Source: JBBILG01 sp037445085
GTDB lineage: Bacteria > Pseudomonadota > Gammaproteobacteria > Burkholderiales > Methylophilaceae
Length of the DNA stretch: 53,892 nt
Direction: 5' to 3'
Assembly (NCBI GenBank): GCA_037445085.1
Contig: JBBILG010000002.1
Span: 1 to 53,892, forward strand
The position numbers and the translations under genes are program-made. Below, piece after piece: positions 44,247 to 53,019 of this stretch; within the stretch, counting starts at the first letter, position 1; each line of letters begins with the position of its first letter. The notes below the pieces were generated by a model. It was given only the letters and a program-made list of their open reading frames with translations. It ran no database searches and was not told where the DNA came from.

Positions 44247-45124
44247 TGGACCTCTATCACATCGACAAGGCGCGCGTGCGTGCTTCCTTCGACCGTGCCG
44301 CGCCGCACTACGATGCCACCGCCGTGCTGCAGCGGGAGGTGCGCGAGCGCATGCTGGCACGGCTCGACTATCTCACCATCGCCCCGCGCGACATCCTCGA
44401 TGCCGGTTCCGGCACCGGTCATGCCGCACGCGCGCTGGCGGCGCGTTACAAGGACAGTCGCGTCGTCGCGCTGGACATCGCCATGGGCATGCTGCGCGAG
44501 AGCCGCGCCCGGCTGCCGTGGTGGTGGCGACTGCTGGGAGGGGACGGCCCGGCCGTCTGTGGTGATCTGGAGCGCCTGCCACTGGCCGCGACCAGCATCG
44601 ACATGGTGTGGTCCAATCTCGCCCTGCAGTGGTGCAACGATCTCGATGCCACTTTCAGCGGTCTTGCGCGCGTGTTGCGTCCGGGCGGCCTCTTCATGTT
44701 CAGCACCTTTGGACCGGACACCCTGAAGGAGCTGCGCAAGGCGAGCGCGGTGGATCCCGGCCACGTGCACGTCAGTCGCTTCATCGACATGCACGACATC
44801 GGCGATGCCCTGGTGCGCGCCGGTTTCGGCGCTCCGGTGCTGGACGTGGAACATTTCGTGCTGACCTACGACGACGTGCTGGGCGTGATGCGCGACCTCA
44901 AGGCCATCGGCGCGCACAACGCCGCCGCGGGGCGCCGCCGCGGGCTGGAAGGCAAGGGATTCCTGCGCGGCCTGGCCGAGCGTTATGAGGCGTTCCGCCG
45001 CGACGGCAAGCTGCCGGCGACCTTCGAGGTGGTCTACGGCCACGCCTGGAAGCCGGAATCCGGCGGCGTGCACCAGTCCGATGGCAGCGTTCCGGTCACG
45101 CTATACCGCAGGAGCAGGACATGA
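44243..45124 (+). CDS. bioC: Malonyl-ACP O-methyltransferase
   Basis: This SAM-dependent methyltransferase makes malonyl-ACP methyl ester, the primer for pimelate synthesis. The 293-aa protein has FDRAAPHYDATA near the start, the SAM motif ILDAGSGTGHAARAL and SNLALQWCNDL, typical of BioC. Two adjacent ATGs (44243 and 44246) are possible starts. It is coupled to bioD by ATGA. Confidence 0.94.
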   Translation: MMDLYHIDKARVRASFDRAAPHYDATAVLQREVRERMLARLDYLTIAPRDILDAGSGTGHAARALAARYKDSRVVALDIAMGMLRESRARLPWWWRLLGGDGPAVCGDLERLPLAATSIDMVWSNLALQWCNDLDATFSGLARVLRPGGLFMFSTFGPDTLKELRKASAVDPGHVHVSRFIDMHDIGDALVRAGFGAPVLDVEHFVLTYDDVLGVMRDLKAIGAHNAAAGRRRGLEGKGFLRGLAERYEAFRRDGKLPATFEVVYGHAWKPESGGVHQSDGSVPVTLYRRSRT

Positions 45125-45882
45125 GTCATGCCGTCTTCGTCACCGGCACCGACACCGGTGTCGGCAAGACCCTGGTGAGCGCGGCCCTGGTGCATGCCGC
45201 TGCGATGCGGGGGCTCTCCAGCGCCGGCATGAAGCCGGTGGCCTCCGGCTGCTGGCGCGAACACGGCCGGTTGCTCTCCGAGGATGCCGAACTGCTGCGC
45301 GCGGCGAGCGGCGGGCGGCTCGTCGACGGGCTCGTCAACCTGTATGCGTTTGAGCCGCCGGTGGCGCCGCACATCGCCGCGCGACAGGCCGGCGTTGCCA
45401 TCGATGCGGAGGTCATCCGCGAGGCGGTCGGCCAGGCGCGGCAGGCGCTCGACTTTTTGGTGGTGGAAGGGGTGGGCGGCTTCCGCGTGCCACTCGACGC
45501 GAAGCGGGATACCGCGGATCTCGTCCGCCTGCTCGACCTGCCCTTGGTGCTGGTGGTCGGCCTGCGTCTGGGCTGCATCAACCATGCCCTGCTGACGGCC
45601 GAGGCCATCGCCGCGCGCGGCCTGCGGCTCGCCGGCTGGGTGGGCAACCGCGTCGATGCGCACATGCCGGTCGCCGACGAGAACATCGAGACGTTGCGGG
45701 CCATGCTGCCGGCTCCCTGCCTGGGGCTGGTACCCCATCTTCCCGTGCCTGACGATTTCCGCACCGCCGCGCAGGCGCTGGACATCGGGCCGCTGTTGCA
45801 TGCGCCGGCCGATCACCCCCCAATCAAAACCCCCAATAAAAAGGTTGGCGCCCGGCCAAAAATGGATAAAATGCCGTGCTAG
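45121..45882 (+). CDS. bioD: Dethiobiotin synthetase
   Basis: This ATP-dependent enzyme carboxylates and cyclises DAPA to dethiobiotin. The 253-aa protein has P-loop GTDTGVGKT (9-17), MKPVASGC and VVEGVGGFRVPL. The C-terminal tail (about the last 25 residues, Lys/Pro-rich) is longer and of different composition from the family core and covers the promoter-like sequence of the next gene. Confidence 0.95.
   Translation: MSHAVFVTGTDTGVGKTLVSAALVHAAAMRGLSSAGMKPVASGCWREHGRLLSEDAELLRAASGGRLVDGLVNLYAFEPPVAPHIAARQAGVAIDAEVIREAVGQARQALDFLVVEGVGGFRVPLDAKRDTADLVRLLDLPLVLVVGLRLGCINHALLTAEAIAARGLRLAGWVGNRVDAHMPVADENIETLRAMLPAPCLGLVPHLPVPDDFRTAAQALDIGPLLHAPADHPPIKTPNKKVGARPKMDKMPC
45845..45872 (+). promoter_or_regulatory. 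Candidate promoter of the chemoreceptor gene, inside the bioD 3' end
   Basis: TTGGCG (45845-45850) and TAAAAT (45867-45872) are separated by 16 bp, about 70 bp before the chemoreceptor ATG. It lies in the AT-richer bioD tail. Confidence 0.45.
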
Positions 45883-45905
45883 GCGCGCGCCCGCGCGCGC
45901 CATTT
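45882..45905 (+). terminator. GC-rich hairpin after bioD
   Basis: GGCGCGCGC (45882-45890) pairs perfectly with GCGCGCGCC (45893-45901) across a 2-nt gap, followed by ATTTT. It overlaps the last base of the bioD stop. It could terminate the bio operon or act as a leader structure for the chemoreceptor mRNA. Confidence 0.45.
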
Positions 45906-45944
45906 TCCGCAGATAACGACAAACTGCTGCAACGACGGACGGCC

Positions 45945-47108
45945 ATGAACATCAACATCCTGGAAAAGATAGTACAGCGCTTCAACCTAAAGAAGCAGTT
46001 CCTGATCCTTTCCTTCCTGGTAGCGATCGGGTTGACCGTAATGTATTTCAACAACACCCTGCCGGTATTCATCACTTTCCTGGTACTCAATGCGCTCACC
46101 GCGCTGTGGTTCGGCATCCGTTCCGCGCGCCGTGCCGAGGCCATCGCGCGCAACCTGCAGACCATTGCCTCGGGCGATCTGTCGATCAAGTTCAAGCTGG
46201 ACGGCATCGACGATTTTGCCTGGATGGCGTATGAATCCGACACCGCGCGGCGCGGCGTGTCCAAGCTGATCGGCGGCGTCACCGCCACCTCGCACGAGCT
46301 GGGGGCGGCCGCCGACCAGATGAGCGCCACCGCCCTGCGCACCAAGGAAGCCATCGCCAGACAGGGCGAACACACCCATCAGATCGCCGCCAGCATCCTG
46401 CAGCTTGCCAGCCAGGTGAAGGAGGTGTCGGCCAAGGCGGCCCAGGTCGCGGATTTCGCCAAGGAGGCCAACAATGCCGCGGTCGGCGGCAGCAAGGTGG
46501 TGGGCGAGACCATACGCTCGCTGGAGACCATCTCCAACGACGTGCAGGGCATCGCCGCTTCCATCACCTCTTTGCAGGACGAAATCAACAAGATCAGCTC
46601 GGTCATGCAGGTAATCCGCGACATTTCCGAACAGACCAATCTGCTCGCGCTGAACGCTGCCATCGAGGCGGCGCGCGCCGGCGAGGCCGGGCGTGGCTTC
46701 GCCGTGGTGGCGGACGAGGTGCGCAACCTGTCGCAACGCACCAGCAAGTCCACCGAGGAGATCACCCAGATCATCACCTCGCTGCAGGGCAAGTCGGCCC
46801 AGGTGGCGCGCACCGTGGCGGAAAAACAGCAGGATGCCAATGCTGCCGCCAGCAGCGCCAAGGCCGCGGAGAATGCGCTCAATGGCATCGTCGACGCGGT
46901 GCAGGAAATCGTCACCATGTCCGATACCATCGCGACCCTGACCGCCCATCAGGAAGCCGCCGCCAGCGGCATCACCGAGGCGGTGACCTACATCGAGGGC
47001 CTGTCCAGGCAGAATGCGGAGGAGGCCAACGTCTTCCACAGCATGTCGCAGGAACTCAGCCAGAAGGCGGGCGGCCTCAACGAACTGGTGTCCAAGTTCA
47101 AGGTGTGA
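45945..47108 (+). CDS. Methyl-accepting chemotaxis protein without periplasmic sensor domain
   Basis: The 387-aa protein has two closely spaced N-terminal helices (about residues 18-35 and 40-58) joined by only a few residues, so there is no periplasmic ligand domain. A HAMP-like stretch follows, then the signalling domain with the conserved hairpin tip EQTNLLALNAAIEAARAGE. It probably senses a membrane or cytoplasmic (energy/redox) signal. It ends at a large palindromic terminator shared with panD. Confidence 0.92.
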   Translation: MNINILEKIVQRFNLKKQFLILSFLVAIGLTVMYFNNTLPVFITFLVLNALTALWFGIRSARRAEAIARNLQTIASGDLSIKFKLDGIDDFAWMAYESDTARRGVSKLIGGVTATSHELGAAADQMSATALRTKEAIARQGEHTHQIAASILQLASQVKEVSAKAAQVADFAKEANNAAVGGSKVVGETIRSLETISNDVQGIAASITSLQDEINKISSVMQVIRDISEQTNLLALNAAIEAARAGEAGRGFAVVADEVRNLSQRTSKSTEEITQIITSLQGKSAQVARTVAEKQQDANAAASSAKAAENALNGIVDAVQEIVTMSDTIATLTAHQEAAASGITEAVTYIEGLSRQNAEEANVFHSMSQELSQKAGGLNELVSKFKV

Positions 47109-47545
47109 GATCCCGTGCGAAGGCGGAAAAAAAACGGCAGCCCGGGCTGCCGTTTTTTTTCCGCCTTCGCGGCCTGCACCGGGATGGCGTTGCTCCTGCT
47201 CTTGATGCGGTTGCGCGCGTCCACGTAGACCAGTTCGGGCTTGAACTTTCCCAGCTCCAGCTCGCTGTAGGCGGCATAGGTGCAGATGATGAGAATGTCG
47301 CCGGGCGCGGCCTTGCGGGCCGCGGCGCCATTGACCGAGATGATGCCGGAGTCGCGCCGGGCGCGGATGGCGTAGGTGGTGAAGCGCTCGCCGTTGTTGA
47401 CGTTGTAGATCTCGATCTGCTGATACTCGCGGATGTCGGCCGCTTCCAGCAGCGCTTCGTCGATGGCGCACGAACCCTCGTATTCCAGCTCGGCGTGCGT
47501 CACGCGCACCCGGTGCAGCTTGGACTTGAGCATGGTTCTTTGCAT
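46988..47545 (-). CDS. panD: Aspartate 1-decarboxylase with missing normal stop
   Basis: The enzyme makes beta-alanine for pantothenate. The core carries the self-cleavage site YEGS-CAID (G24-S25, generating the pyruvoyl group), YAIRARRDSGIISVNGAAA and ends in the conserved KSRSNAIPVQ near residue 124, where homologues stop. Here the frame stays open through the palindromic terminator and antisense to the chemoreceptor to 46988, giving 185 codons. Neither other frame gives a stop before the hairpin. Start MQRTMLKSKLHRV at 47545; ATG 47533 is an alternative. Confidence 0.85.
   Translation of the reverse strand: MQRTMLKSKLHRVRVTHAELEYEGSCAIDEALLEAADIREYQQIEIYNVNNGERFTTYAIRARRDSGIISVNGAAARKAAPGDILIICTYAAYSELELGKFKPELVYVDARNRIKSRSNAIPVQAAKAEKKRQPGLPFFFRLRTGSHTLNLDTSSLRPPAFWLSSCDMLWKTLASSAFCLDRPSM
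47117..47170. terminator. Perfect 54-bp palindromic bidirectional terminator
   Basis: Left arm 47117-47143 and right arm 47144-47170 are perfect complements with no spacer. A GC core (CGGCAGCCCGGGCTGCCG) is flanked by eight A on one side and eight T on the other, then GCGAAGGCGG and its complement. It should terminate both the chemoreceptor (+) and panD (-) transcripts. Confidence 0.88.
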
Positions 47546-47583
47546 GGCTGCATGTATCCCGTTGATGCAAAAAAGGAAGTGAA

Positions 47584-48414
47584 TTATACCGCAAACTCGA
47601 TGTTGTCGATGAGGCGGGTGCGCCCCAGGCGGGCGGCGCCGAGGACGACGAGCCGGCGTTCGCCGGCGGCAGGGGGCAGCAGCGTATCCGCGCTGCGCAC
47701 CGAGATGTAGTCCACGCTCCAGCCGGAACGGGCGAGGGCGTGCACGGCCTGCGCCTCGATGGCGGCGAAATCGCGGCCGCCGCTGCGGACGGCCTCTGCC
47801 ACCTGCTGCAGCGTGCGGTAGAGACGCGGCGCCTCGCGACGCTCGTCCGCACCGAGGTAGCCGTTGCGCGAACTCATGGCCAGCCCGTCCGCCTCGCGCA
47901 CCGTGTCGCCGGCCGCGATCTCCACCGGGAATGCCAGTTGTCGCACCATCTCGCGCAGGATGAAGAGCTGCTGGAAATCCTTGCGGCCGAACACCGCCAC
48001 CTGCGGCTGCACCATGTTGAACAGCTTGGCCACCACCGTGCACACGCCGGCGAAGTGGCCGGGCCGGTACGCGCCGCACAGATCGTCGGCGATGGCGGGC
48101 GGCCGCACCAGCACGGTCTGCGGAGTCGGGCAGAGTTCGGCCTCGCTCGGTGCGAACACCACGTCGCAATCGGCCGCCGCCAGCCTGTCGCAATCGGCCG
48201 CGAGCGTGCGCGGGTAGCTCGCCAGATCTTCGCTGACGCCGAACTGCAAGGGGTTGACGAAGATGCTGGCCACCACCGTGTCGCCGAGCCCGCGCGCCTG
48301 CCGTACCAGTGAAATGTGGCCGTCGTGCAGGTTGCCCATGGTGGGCACGAAGGCGATGCGGCCGGCTTCCCGCAGCCGTGCACGCAATGCGATGGCGGTC
48401 GTCATGAGGTCCAT
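47584..48414 (-). CDS. panC: Pantothenate synthetase
   Basis: The enzyme joins pantoate and beta-alanine with ATP. The 276-aa protein has FVPTMGNLHDGHISLV, FVNPLQFG, GRKDFQQL and SSRNGYL, all active-site motifs. The ATG at 48414 touches the panB stop; a second in-frame ATG at 48405 would give 273 aa. Confidence 0.96.
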   Translation of the reverse strand: MDLMTTAIALRARLREAGRIAFVPTMGNLHDGHISLVRQARGLGDTVVASIFVNPLQFGVSEDLASYPRTLAADCDRLAAADCDVVFAPSEAELCPTPQTVLVRPPAIADDLCGAYRPGHFAGVCTVVAKLFNMVQPQVAVFGRKDFQQLFILREMVRQLAFPVEIAAGDTVREADGLAMSSRNGYLGADERREAPRLYRTLQQVAEAVRSGGRDFAAIEAQAVHALARSGWSVDYISVRSADTLLPPAAGERRLVVLGAARLGRTRLIDNIEFAV

Positions 48415-49190
48415 CAGAAGCAGTGCTCCGCCGCCGGGAAGCCGCGTTCCTTCACCGCCCGCACGTAAGCCGCCAGTGCCGCCTGCACGCTGCCCGCATC
48501 CCGCAGGAAATTGCGCGCGAAGCGCGGCGTCCGGCCGGGGTAGATGCCCAGCATGTCGTGCAGCACCAGCACCTGGCCGGAGCAGTCGGGTCCGGCGCCA
48601 ATGCCGATGGTGGGGATGGCCAGGGACTCGGTCACTTGCCGGGCCAGGGCGGCCGGAACCATTTCCAGCACCAGCAGGGTGGCGCCGGCTTCCTGCAGCG
48701 CCAGGGCATCGGCGAGGATGCGCCGGGCGCTCGTTTCGTCGCGCCCCTGCACCTTGTAGCCGCCCAGTTCGTGCACCGATTGCGGGGTGAAGCCGAGATG
48801 ACCGCACACCGGGATGCCGTGCGCCGTGAGCGCGCGCACCACATCGGCCTTGCCGCCTTCCAGCTTGACCATGTGCGCACCGCTCGCCAGCAGCCGGCGC
48901 GCGTTGTCCAGGGCCCGGGCCGGGTCGGCGTCGCTGGCCCAGGGCATGTCTGTCACGATGGGCGCGCGCCGGCCGCCGGCCGCCACGCAACGGGTGTGGT
49001 AGCACATATCCTGCATGCTCACGCCCAAGGTGTCCGGCGCGCCCTGCAGCACCATGCCCAGTGAGTCGCCCACCAGCAGCACGTCCACGCCAGCCTGCTC
49101 CATGAGCGTGGCGAAGCTGGCGTCATAGCAGGTGAGCGCGGCGATCTTCTCGCCGCCTGCCCGCATTCTCGCGAGGTCGTCCAGGGTCAT
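48414..49190 (-). CDS. panB: 3-methyl-2-oxobutanoate hydroxymethyltransferase
   Basis: The enzyme makes ketopantoate from alpha-ketoisovalerate. The 258-aa protein has ALTCYDASFATLMEQAGVDVLLVGDSLGM near the start, VKLEGGK, and GIGAGPDCSGQVLVLHDMLG. It overlaps the deoxynucleoside kinase gene by 4 bp. Confidence 0.97.
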   Translation of the reverse strand: MTLDDLARMRAGGEKIAALTCYDASFATLMEQAGVDVLLVGDSLGMVLQGAPDTLGVSMQDMCYHTRCVAAGGRRAPIVTDMPWASDADPARALDNARRLLASGAHMVKLEGGKADVVRALTAHGIPVCGHLGFTPQSVHELGGYKVQGRDETSARRILADALALQEAGATLLVLEMVPAALARQVTESLAIPTIGIGAGPDCSGQVLVLHDMLGIYPGRTPRFARNFLRDAGSVQAALAAYVRAVKERGFPAAEHCF

Positions 49191-49837
49191 GCCGCCATTC
49201 TCGGGTTGAAATACTCGCGGCGTCCGCGCACGTTCTCGATGCGTTGCAGTAGCAGGTCGAGCGCCTCCTCGCTGCTCGCGCAGTCGAGGTATTCGTTGTT
49301 GACGATGAGCAGCGGGGCGGCGTCATAGTGGTGGAAGAAATCGCTGTAGATTTCCGCAAGGCGCGCCAGGTAGCCGTGCGAGATGGATTGCTCATAGGCG
49401 ATGCTGCGCTTCTCCACCCGTTTCACGAGGGTCTCCACCGGCGTCTGCAGATAGATCACCAGGTCCGGCGTGGTGGCTTGCAGTTCGAGGTGCTGGTAGA
49501 TCCGCCGGTAGAGCGCGTATTCCTCGTCGTTGAGGTTAAGGCGGGCGAACAGCGGATCCTTTTCCAGGAAGAAATCGGCGATGGTGGTGCGACCGAACAG
49601 GTCGCGCTGGGACAGCGCGCGCACCTGCCCGGCACGCTGGAACAGGAAGAACAACTGCGTGGGCAGGGCGTAGCGCGCGGCATCCTGGTAGAAACGCGGC
49701 AGGAAGGGGTTGGCGCCGGCGTCCTCCAGCAGCAGGTCCACGTCGAAGCGTTCCCCCAGCTTCCTCGCCAAGGTCGTCTTGCCGCTGCCTATGGGCCCCT
49801 CGATGACGATGTAGGGGTATCGTTTCGTGAGGCTCAT
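49187..49837 (-). CDS. Deoxynucleoside kinase (deoxyadenosine/deoxyguanosine type)
   Basis: The 216-aa P-loop kinase (GPIGSGKTT, residues 14-22) has the dNK-family FFLFQRAGQ segment and an ERS/T-like lid region (VEKRSIAYEQSI). It salvages deoxynucleosides. Overlaps of 4 bp on both sides place it within the folK-panB operon, a familiar betaproteobacterial arrangement. An upstream in-frame extension lies inside folK. Confidence 0.9.
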   Translation of the reverse strand: MSLTKRYPYIVIEGPIGSGKTTLARKLGERFDVDLLLEDAGANPFLPRFYQDAARYALPTQLFFLFQRAGQVRALSQRDLFGRTTIADFFLEKDPLFARLNLNDEEYALYRRIYQHLELQATTPDLVIYLQTPVETLVKRVEKRSIAYEQSISHGYLARLAEIYSDFFHHYDAAPLLIVNNEYLDCASSEEALDLLLQRIENVRGRREYFNPRMAA

Positions 49838-50319
49838 GCGGCCAGTTTCTCCACGCCCTGGCCGGCGCACCGCTGCGCCAGCTCGCCCACCGGGCCACGG
49901 CCGGGGATGATCAGCTCCGGGGCGATTTCCATGAGCGGCAGCAGCACGAAGCCACGCTCGTGCATGCGCGGGTGCGGCAGGGTGAGGGTATCGTCCCGGA
50001 GCGCCAGGTCGTCCATCATGAGCAGGTCGAGGTCCAGCACGCGCGGCGCGTCGGGGAACGGCCGTTCGCGGCCGTGGGCGACTTCCAGCGCCAGCAGCCG
50101 GCGCAGCAGTTCGTGCGGCGCAAGCCGCGTGCACACTTCGGCGACCGCGTTGATGAAGTCGGGCTGGTCAGCGTAGCCCACCGGCGCGGTACGGTACAGC
50201 GAGGAGCGCGCAACCGCCCGGGTGCCCGGCAGCGCGTCCAGTTCCCTGAGGGCGCGCAGCACCTGTTGGCGGGGGTCGTGCAGGTTGCTGCCCAGCGCGA
50301 TGAAAGCGCGATGGCTCAT
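49834..50319 (-). CDS. folK: 6-hydroxymethyl-7,8-dihydropterin pyrophosphokinase
   Basis: The enzyme pyrophosphorylates hydroxymethyldihydropterin for folate synthesis. The 161-aa protein has ALGSNLHDP, GYADQPDFINAV, RVLDLDLLMMDD and PHPRMHERGFVLLPL, the family signatures. The start at 50319 overlaps the pcnB stop. Confidence 0.96.
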   Translation of the reverse strand: MSHRAFIALGSNLHDPRQQVLRALRELDALPGTRAVARSSLYRTAPVGYADQPDFINAVAEVCTRLAPHELLRRLLALEVAHGRERPFPDAPRVLDLDLLMMDDLALRDDTLTLPHPRMHERGFVLLPLMEIAPELIIPGRGPVGELAQRCAGQGVEKLAA

Positions 50320-51668
50320 GCCGAGGCGGCTTCGGCGGCCGGCTTGCTGCGGCTGCGGCGCCGGCGGCGCTTTTTCGGGGCGGTGTCGGGCAGCAGCATG
50401 GCGGCGCGCTGCTCGGCGTCCGCTTGGGCGAAGCGATCCCACCAGTCCGCCAGTTCCATGGGTGCCTCACCGCTCTGGCAGCGCAGCAGCAGAAAATCGT
50501 AGCCGGCGCGGAAGCGCGGATTTTCCAGCAACCGGTAGGGGCGCTGCCCGGCGCGCTGCTCGAAGCGCGGCTGCAGGGCCCAGATCTCCATCATGCCGAC
50601 GCTGTAGCGCCGGGTGATGGCAAGCTTTTCCGCCTGGATGTCGGCCACTTCGTGCATGGCCTGCACCAGCGCGGGGATCGGTTTCCCCCCCGCCTCCTGA
50701 TGGCGCTGCCAGGCCGCCAACACCTCGTGCCAGAGCAGGCAGGCGAACAGGAAGGAAGGCGAGACCGGCTTGTCGGCCTGCACGCGTTCATCGGTATTCT
50801 TGAGGGCGAGCGTGATGAAGCGTTGCCCCAGCGGCTGCTCCAGCGCCACGTCCAGCAAGGGCAGCAGACCGTGGTGCAGGCCGTGCGCGCGCAGCGCGTC
50901 GGCGCTTTCCATGGCATGGCCGGAGAGGAACAGCTTGAGCATTTCGTCGAACAGGCGCGCGGCGGGCACGTCGTGCAGAAGGTCGGCGAGGCGCGGGATG
51001 GGCTTCTCGGTGGGCGGGTGCAGTTTGAGCCCCAGCTTGGCGGACAGGCGCACGGCGCGCAGCATGCGCACCGGGTCTTCGCGGTAGCGGGTTTCCGGGT
51101 CGCCGATGATGCGCAGCACGCCGGCCTGGGTATCGGGCAGACCGTGCACGAAATCCCACACCTCCTCGCTTTCCGGGTCATAGTAGAGTGCATTGGCGGT
51201 GAAGTCGCGGCGCCAGGCGTCCTCGGCATGGGTTCCATACACGTTGTCGCGCAGGATGCGCCCGCTTTCTGCCACTTGGGATTCACCGTTGTCGGCAAGA
51301 TGGCTGCCGCGGAAAGTGGAGACCTCGACAGTCTCGTTTCCGAACATCACGTGCACCAGGCGGAAGCGGCGCCCGATGATGCGGGAACGGCGGAAGACGC
51401 GGTGCACCTGTTCCGGCGTGGCGTCGGTGGCGACGTCGAAATCCTTGGGCGGGTGCTGCAGGATGAGATCGCGCACCGCACCGCCGACGATGAAGGCGGC
51501 AAAGCCGGCCTCGTGCAGGGCGTGCACCGTTTTCAGTGCGGCGTTGCTGATGTGCTTGCGATTGATGCCGTGCTGTTCGCGGGGATAGCGTTTGGCCACG
51601 GCGTGCGGAATCTCGGCGGGGTGCTGGTTCTTGCCTTTGAAGACGCGTTGCAGCAGTTTCTTGATCAT
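50316..51668 (-). CDS. pcnB: Poly(A) polymerase I
   Basis: The enzyme adds 3' poly(A) tails that mark RNA for decay. The 450-aa nucleotidyltransferase has VGGAVRDLILQHPPKDFDVATDA (catalytic Asp pair), RRSRIIGRRFRLVHV and REDPVRMLRAVR. The C-terminus is Arg/Lys-rich (KKRRRRRSRSK), as usual for RNA binding. Start MIKKLLQRVFKGK at 51668. A minus-strand TATAAT at 51716-51711 may be its -10 element, with a weak -35. Confidence 0.95.
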   Translation of the reverse strand: MIKKLLQRVFKGKNQHPAEIPHAVAKRYPREQHGINRKHISNAALKTVHALHEAGFAAFIVGGAVRDLILQHPPKDFDVATDATPEQVHRVFRRSRIIGRRFRLVHVMFGNETVEVSTFRGSHLADNGESQVAESGRILRDNVYGTHAEDAWRRDFTANALYYDPESEEVWDFVHGLPDTQAGVLRIIGDPETRYREDPVRMLRAVRLSAKLGLKLHPPTEKPIPRLADLLHDVPAARLFDEMLKLFLSGHAMESADALRAHGLHHGLLPLLDVALEQPLGQRFITLALKNTDERVQADKPVSPSFLFACLLWHEVLAAWQRHQEAGGKPIPALVQAMHEVADIQAEKLAITRRYSVGMMEIWALQPRFEQRAGQRPYRLLENPRFRAGYDFLLLRCQSGEAPMELADWWDRFAQADAEQRAAMLLPDTAPKKRRRRRSRSKPAAEAASA

Positions 51669-51766
51669 TGAGCCTGTGAGGTATGAGGAGTGGGCAATCG
51701 CCAACCTGGAGAATTATAACGCAAAGCCCGTGCTTGCAGTTTCCGGCCGGCAGCGGGCCCGCGCCG

Positions 51767-52971
51767 TCATGCGGGCCGGCCGGCGACGGCGAGCTGGTGC
51801 GCCAGCCAGTCGGCCGCCTGCTCCGCGCCGTCCGGCGTGGGGCGGGGCGGGCGTTCGGCCTGCCAGAGCGCCTGCAGCGGGGCGGCGAGGTCGCCGGCTT
51901 CCAGCCGGTTGTGGGGAATTTCCGCGGCGACGGCGTGGGCGTGCAGCCAGGCGGTGAGGTAAGGGGTTTCCGGCCAGTCCGGGCGGCTGGCGTAGAGTAC
52001 CGGCACGCCGCAGCAGGCGGCCTCGACGAAGCTGCCGTAGCCCGGCTTGCAGAGGAAGGCATCGCAACTGGCGAGAATGTCGCTGAAATCCATGTCCAGC
52101 GCCTCCAGGTTGCAGGCGTCCGGGTGGCTGACGCGCCAACCGGCCTGCACCAGCCAGCGCACGCCGGGGATGCGCGGCCAGCGTTCCACCGGCAGACGCC
52201 CTTCGACGCCGCCCAGGCTGATCAGCACCAGCCGGGTGCCCGGCTCCAGCGCCAGCTCGCGGTTGATGTGCTCGCGCCGTTGGCAGCCGATGCGGGCCAC
52301 CGGGCCGATGGCGATGCGGTTGGCGAGATCGGGCATGGACATGCCGGGCGTGAGCTGCAGAAAGGCCAGGGCGTTGGCGTAGGCGTGCCGCATCTGTTCG
52401 CCCACATGCACGGCACCGGAAAACGCGGCGCAATAGTGGGTGTAGATATCGGCCCAGTTGAGCGCGCTNNNNNNNNNNNNNNNNNNNNNNNNNNNNNNNN
52501 NNNNNNNNNNNNNNNNNNNNNNNNNNNNNNGTCGGCCCAGTTGAGCGAGCTCATGGCCGCACAGGGGATACCGGCGCGGCGGGCGCCGGCCAGCGGCAGG
52601 TAGCCGATGTTGGCCAGCACGAAGTCCGCCCCGAATTCGCGCAGCGTCTGCGCCTCGCGCATCACTGTCAGCCCCCAGTCGCGGTGCAGGCGCTGGTAGG
52701 CTTCGGCACTCTCCTGTACCTTGACCTCGAGGGCGGAGGACATCGCCATGCCGGTGTCGCTGCCGTCGCGCAGATACTGGAACGGACCATCGATGCGCGC
52801 GCGCAGCAGCGGTAGCGGCAGCGCACTGCGCACGCTGAGCAGCAGGTCGGGCAGGCGCCGGCGCAACGCGTTGAGCACCGGCGCGGTCTGCGCCAGATGG
52901 CCGTAGCCATGCCCGGAAATGCACGCCAGAAGGTGCGGCGGCCGCTGGCGGCCTTGATTTTCCTGGGGCAT
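51767..52971 (-). CDS. Glycosyltransferase-like protein interrupted by a scaffold gap
   Basis: The N-terminal part (MPQENQGRQRPPHLLACISG HGYGHLAQ...) and C-terminal part (SFVEAACCGVPVLYASRPDWPETPYL) form a GT-B-like fold of the UDP-glycosyltransferase/MurG-like type. The two halves are in different frames across the N-run. If the 21-bp near-repeat flanking the gap is merged (removing 83 bp), one frame of 373 codons results with SLNWADIYTHYCAAF across the join. The gene is therefore probably intact. Acceptor and donor are unknown. Confidence 0.75.
52469..52530. other. Assembly gap (62 N) with overlapping contig ends
   Basis: The 21 bases before the gap (52448-52468) and the 21 after it (52531-52551) agree at 19 positions, both containing TCGGCCCAGTTGAGCG. 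The two contig ends therefore overlap, and the N-run is likely an artefact rather than missing sequence. Confidence 0.9.
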
Positions 52972-53019
52972 GACGGGTTAAAATCTCGCTTTCTTCAAGT
53001 CTTGCTAACGGGGGCAGTC

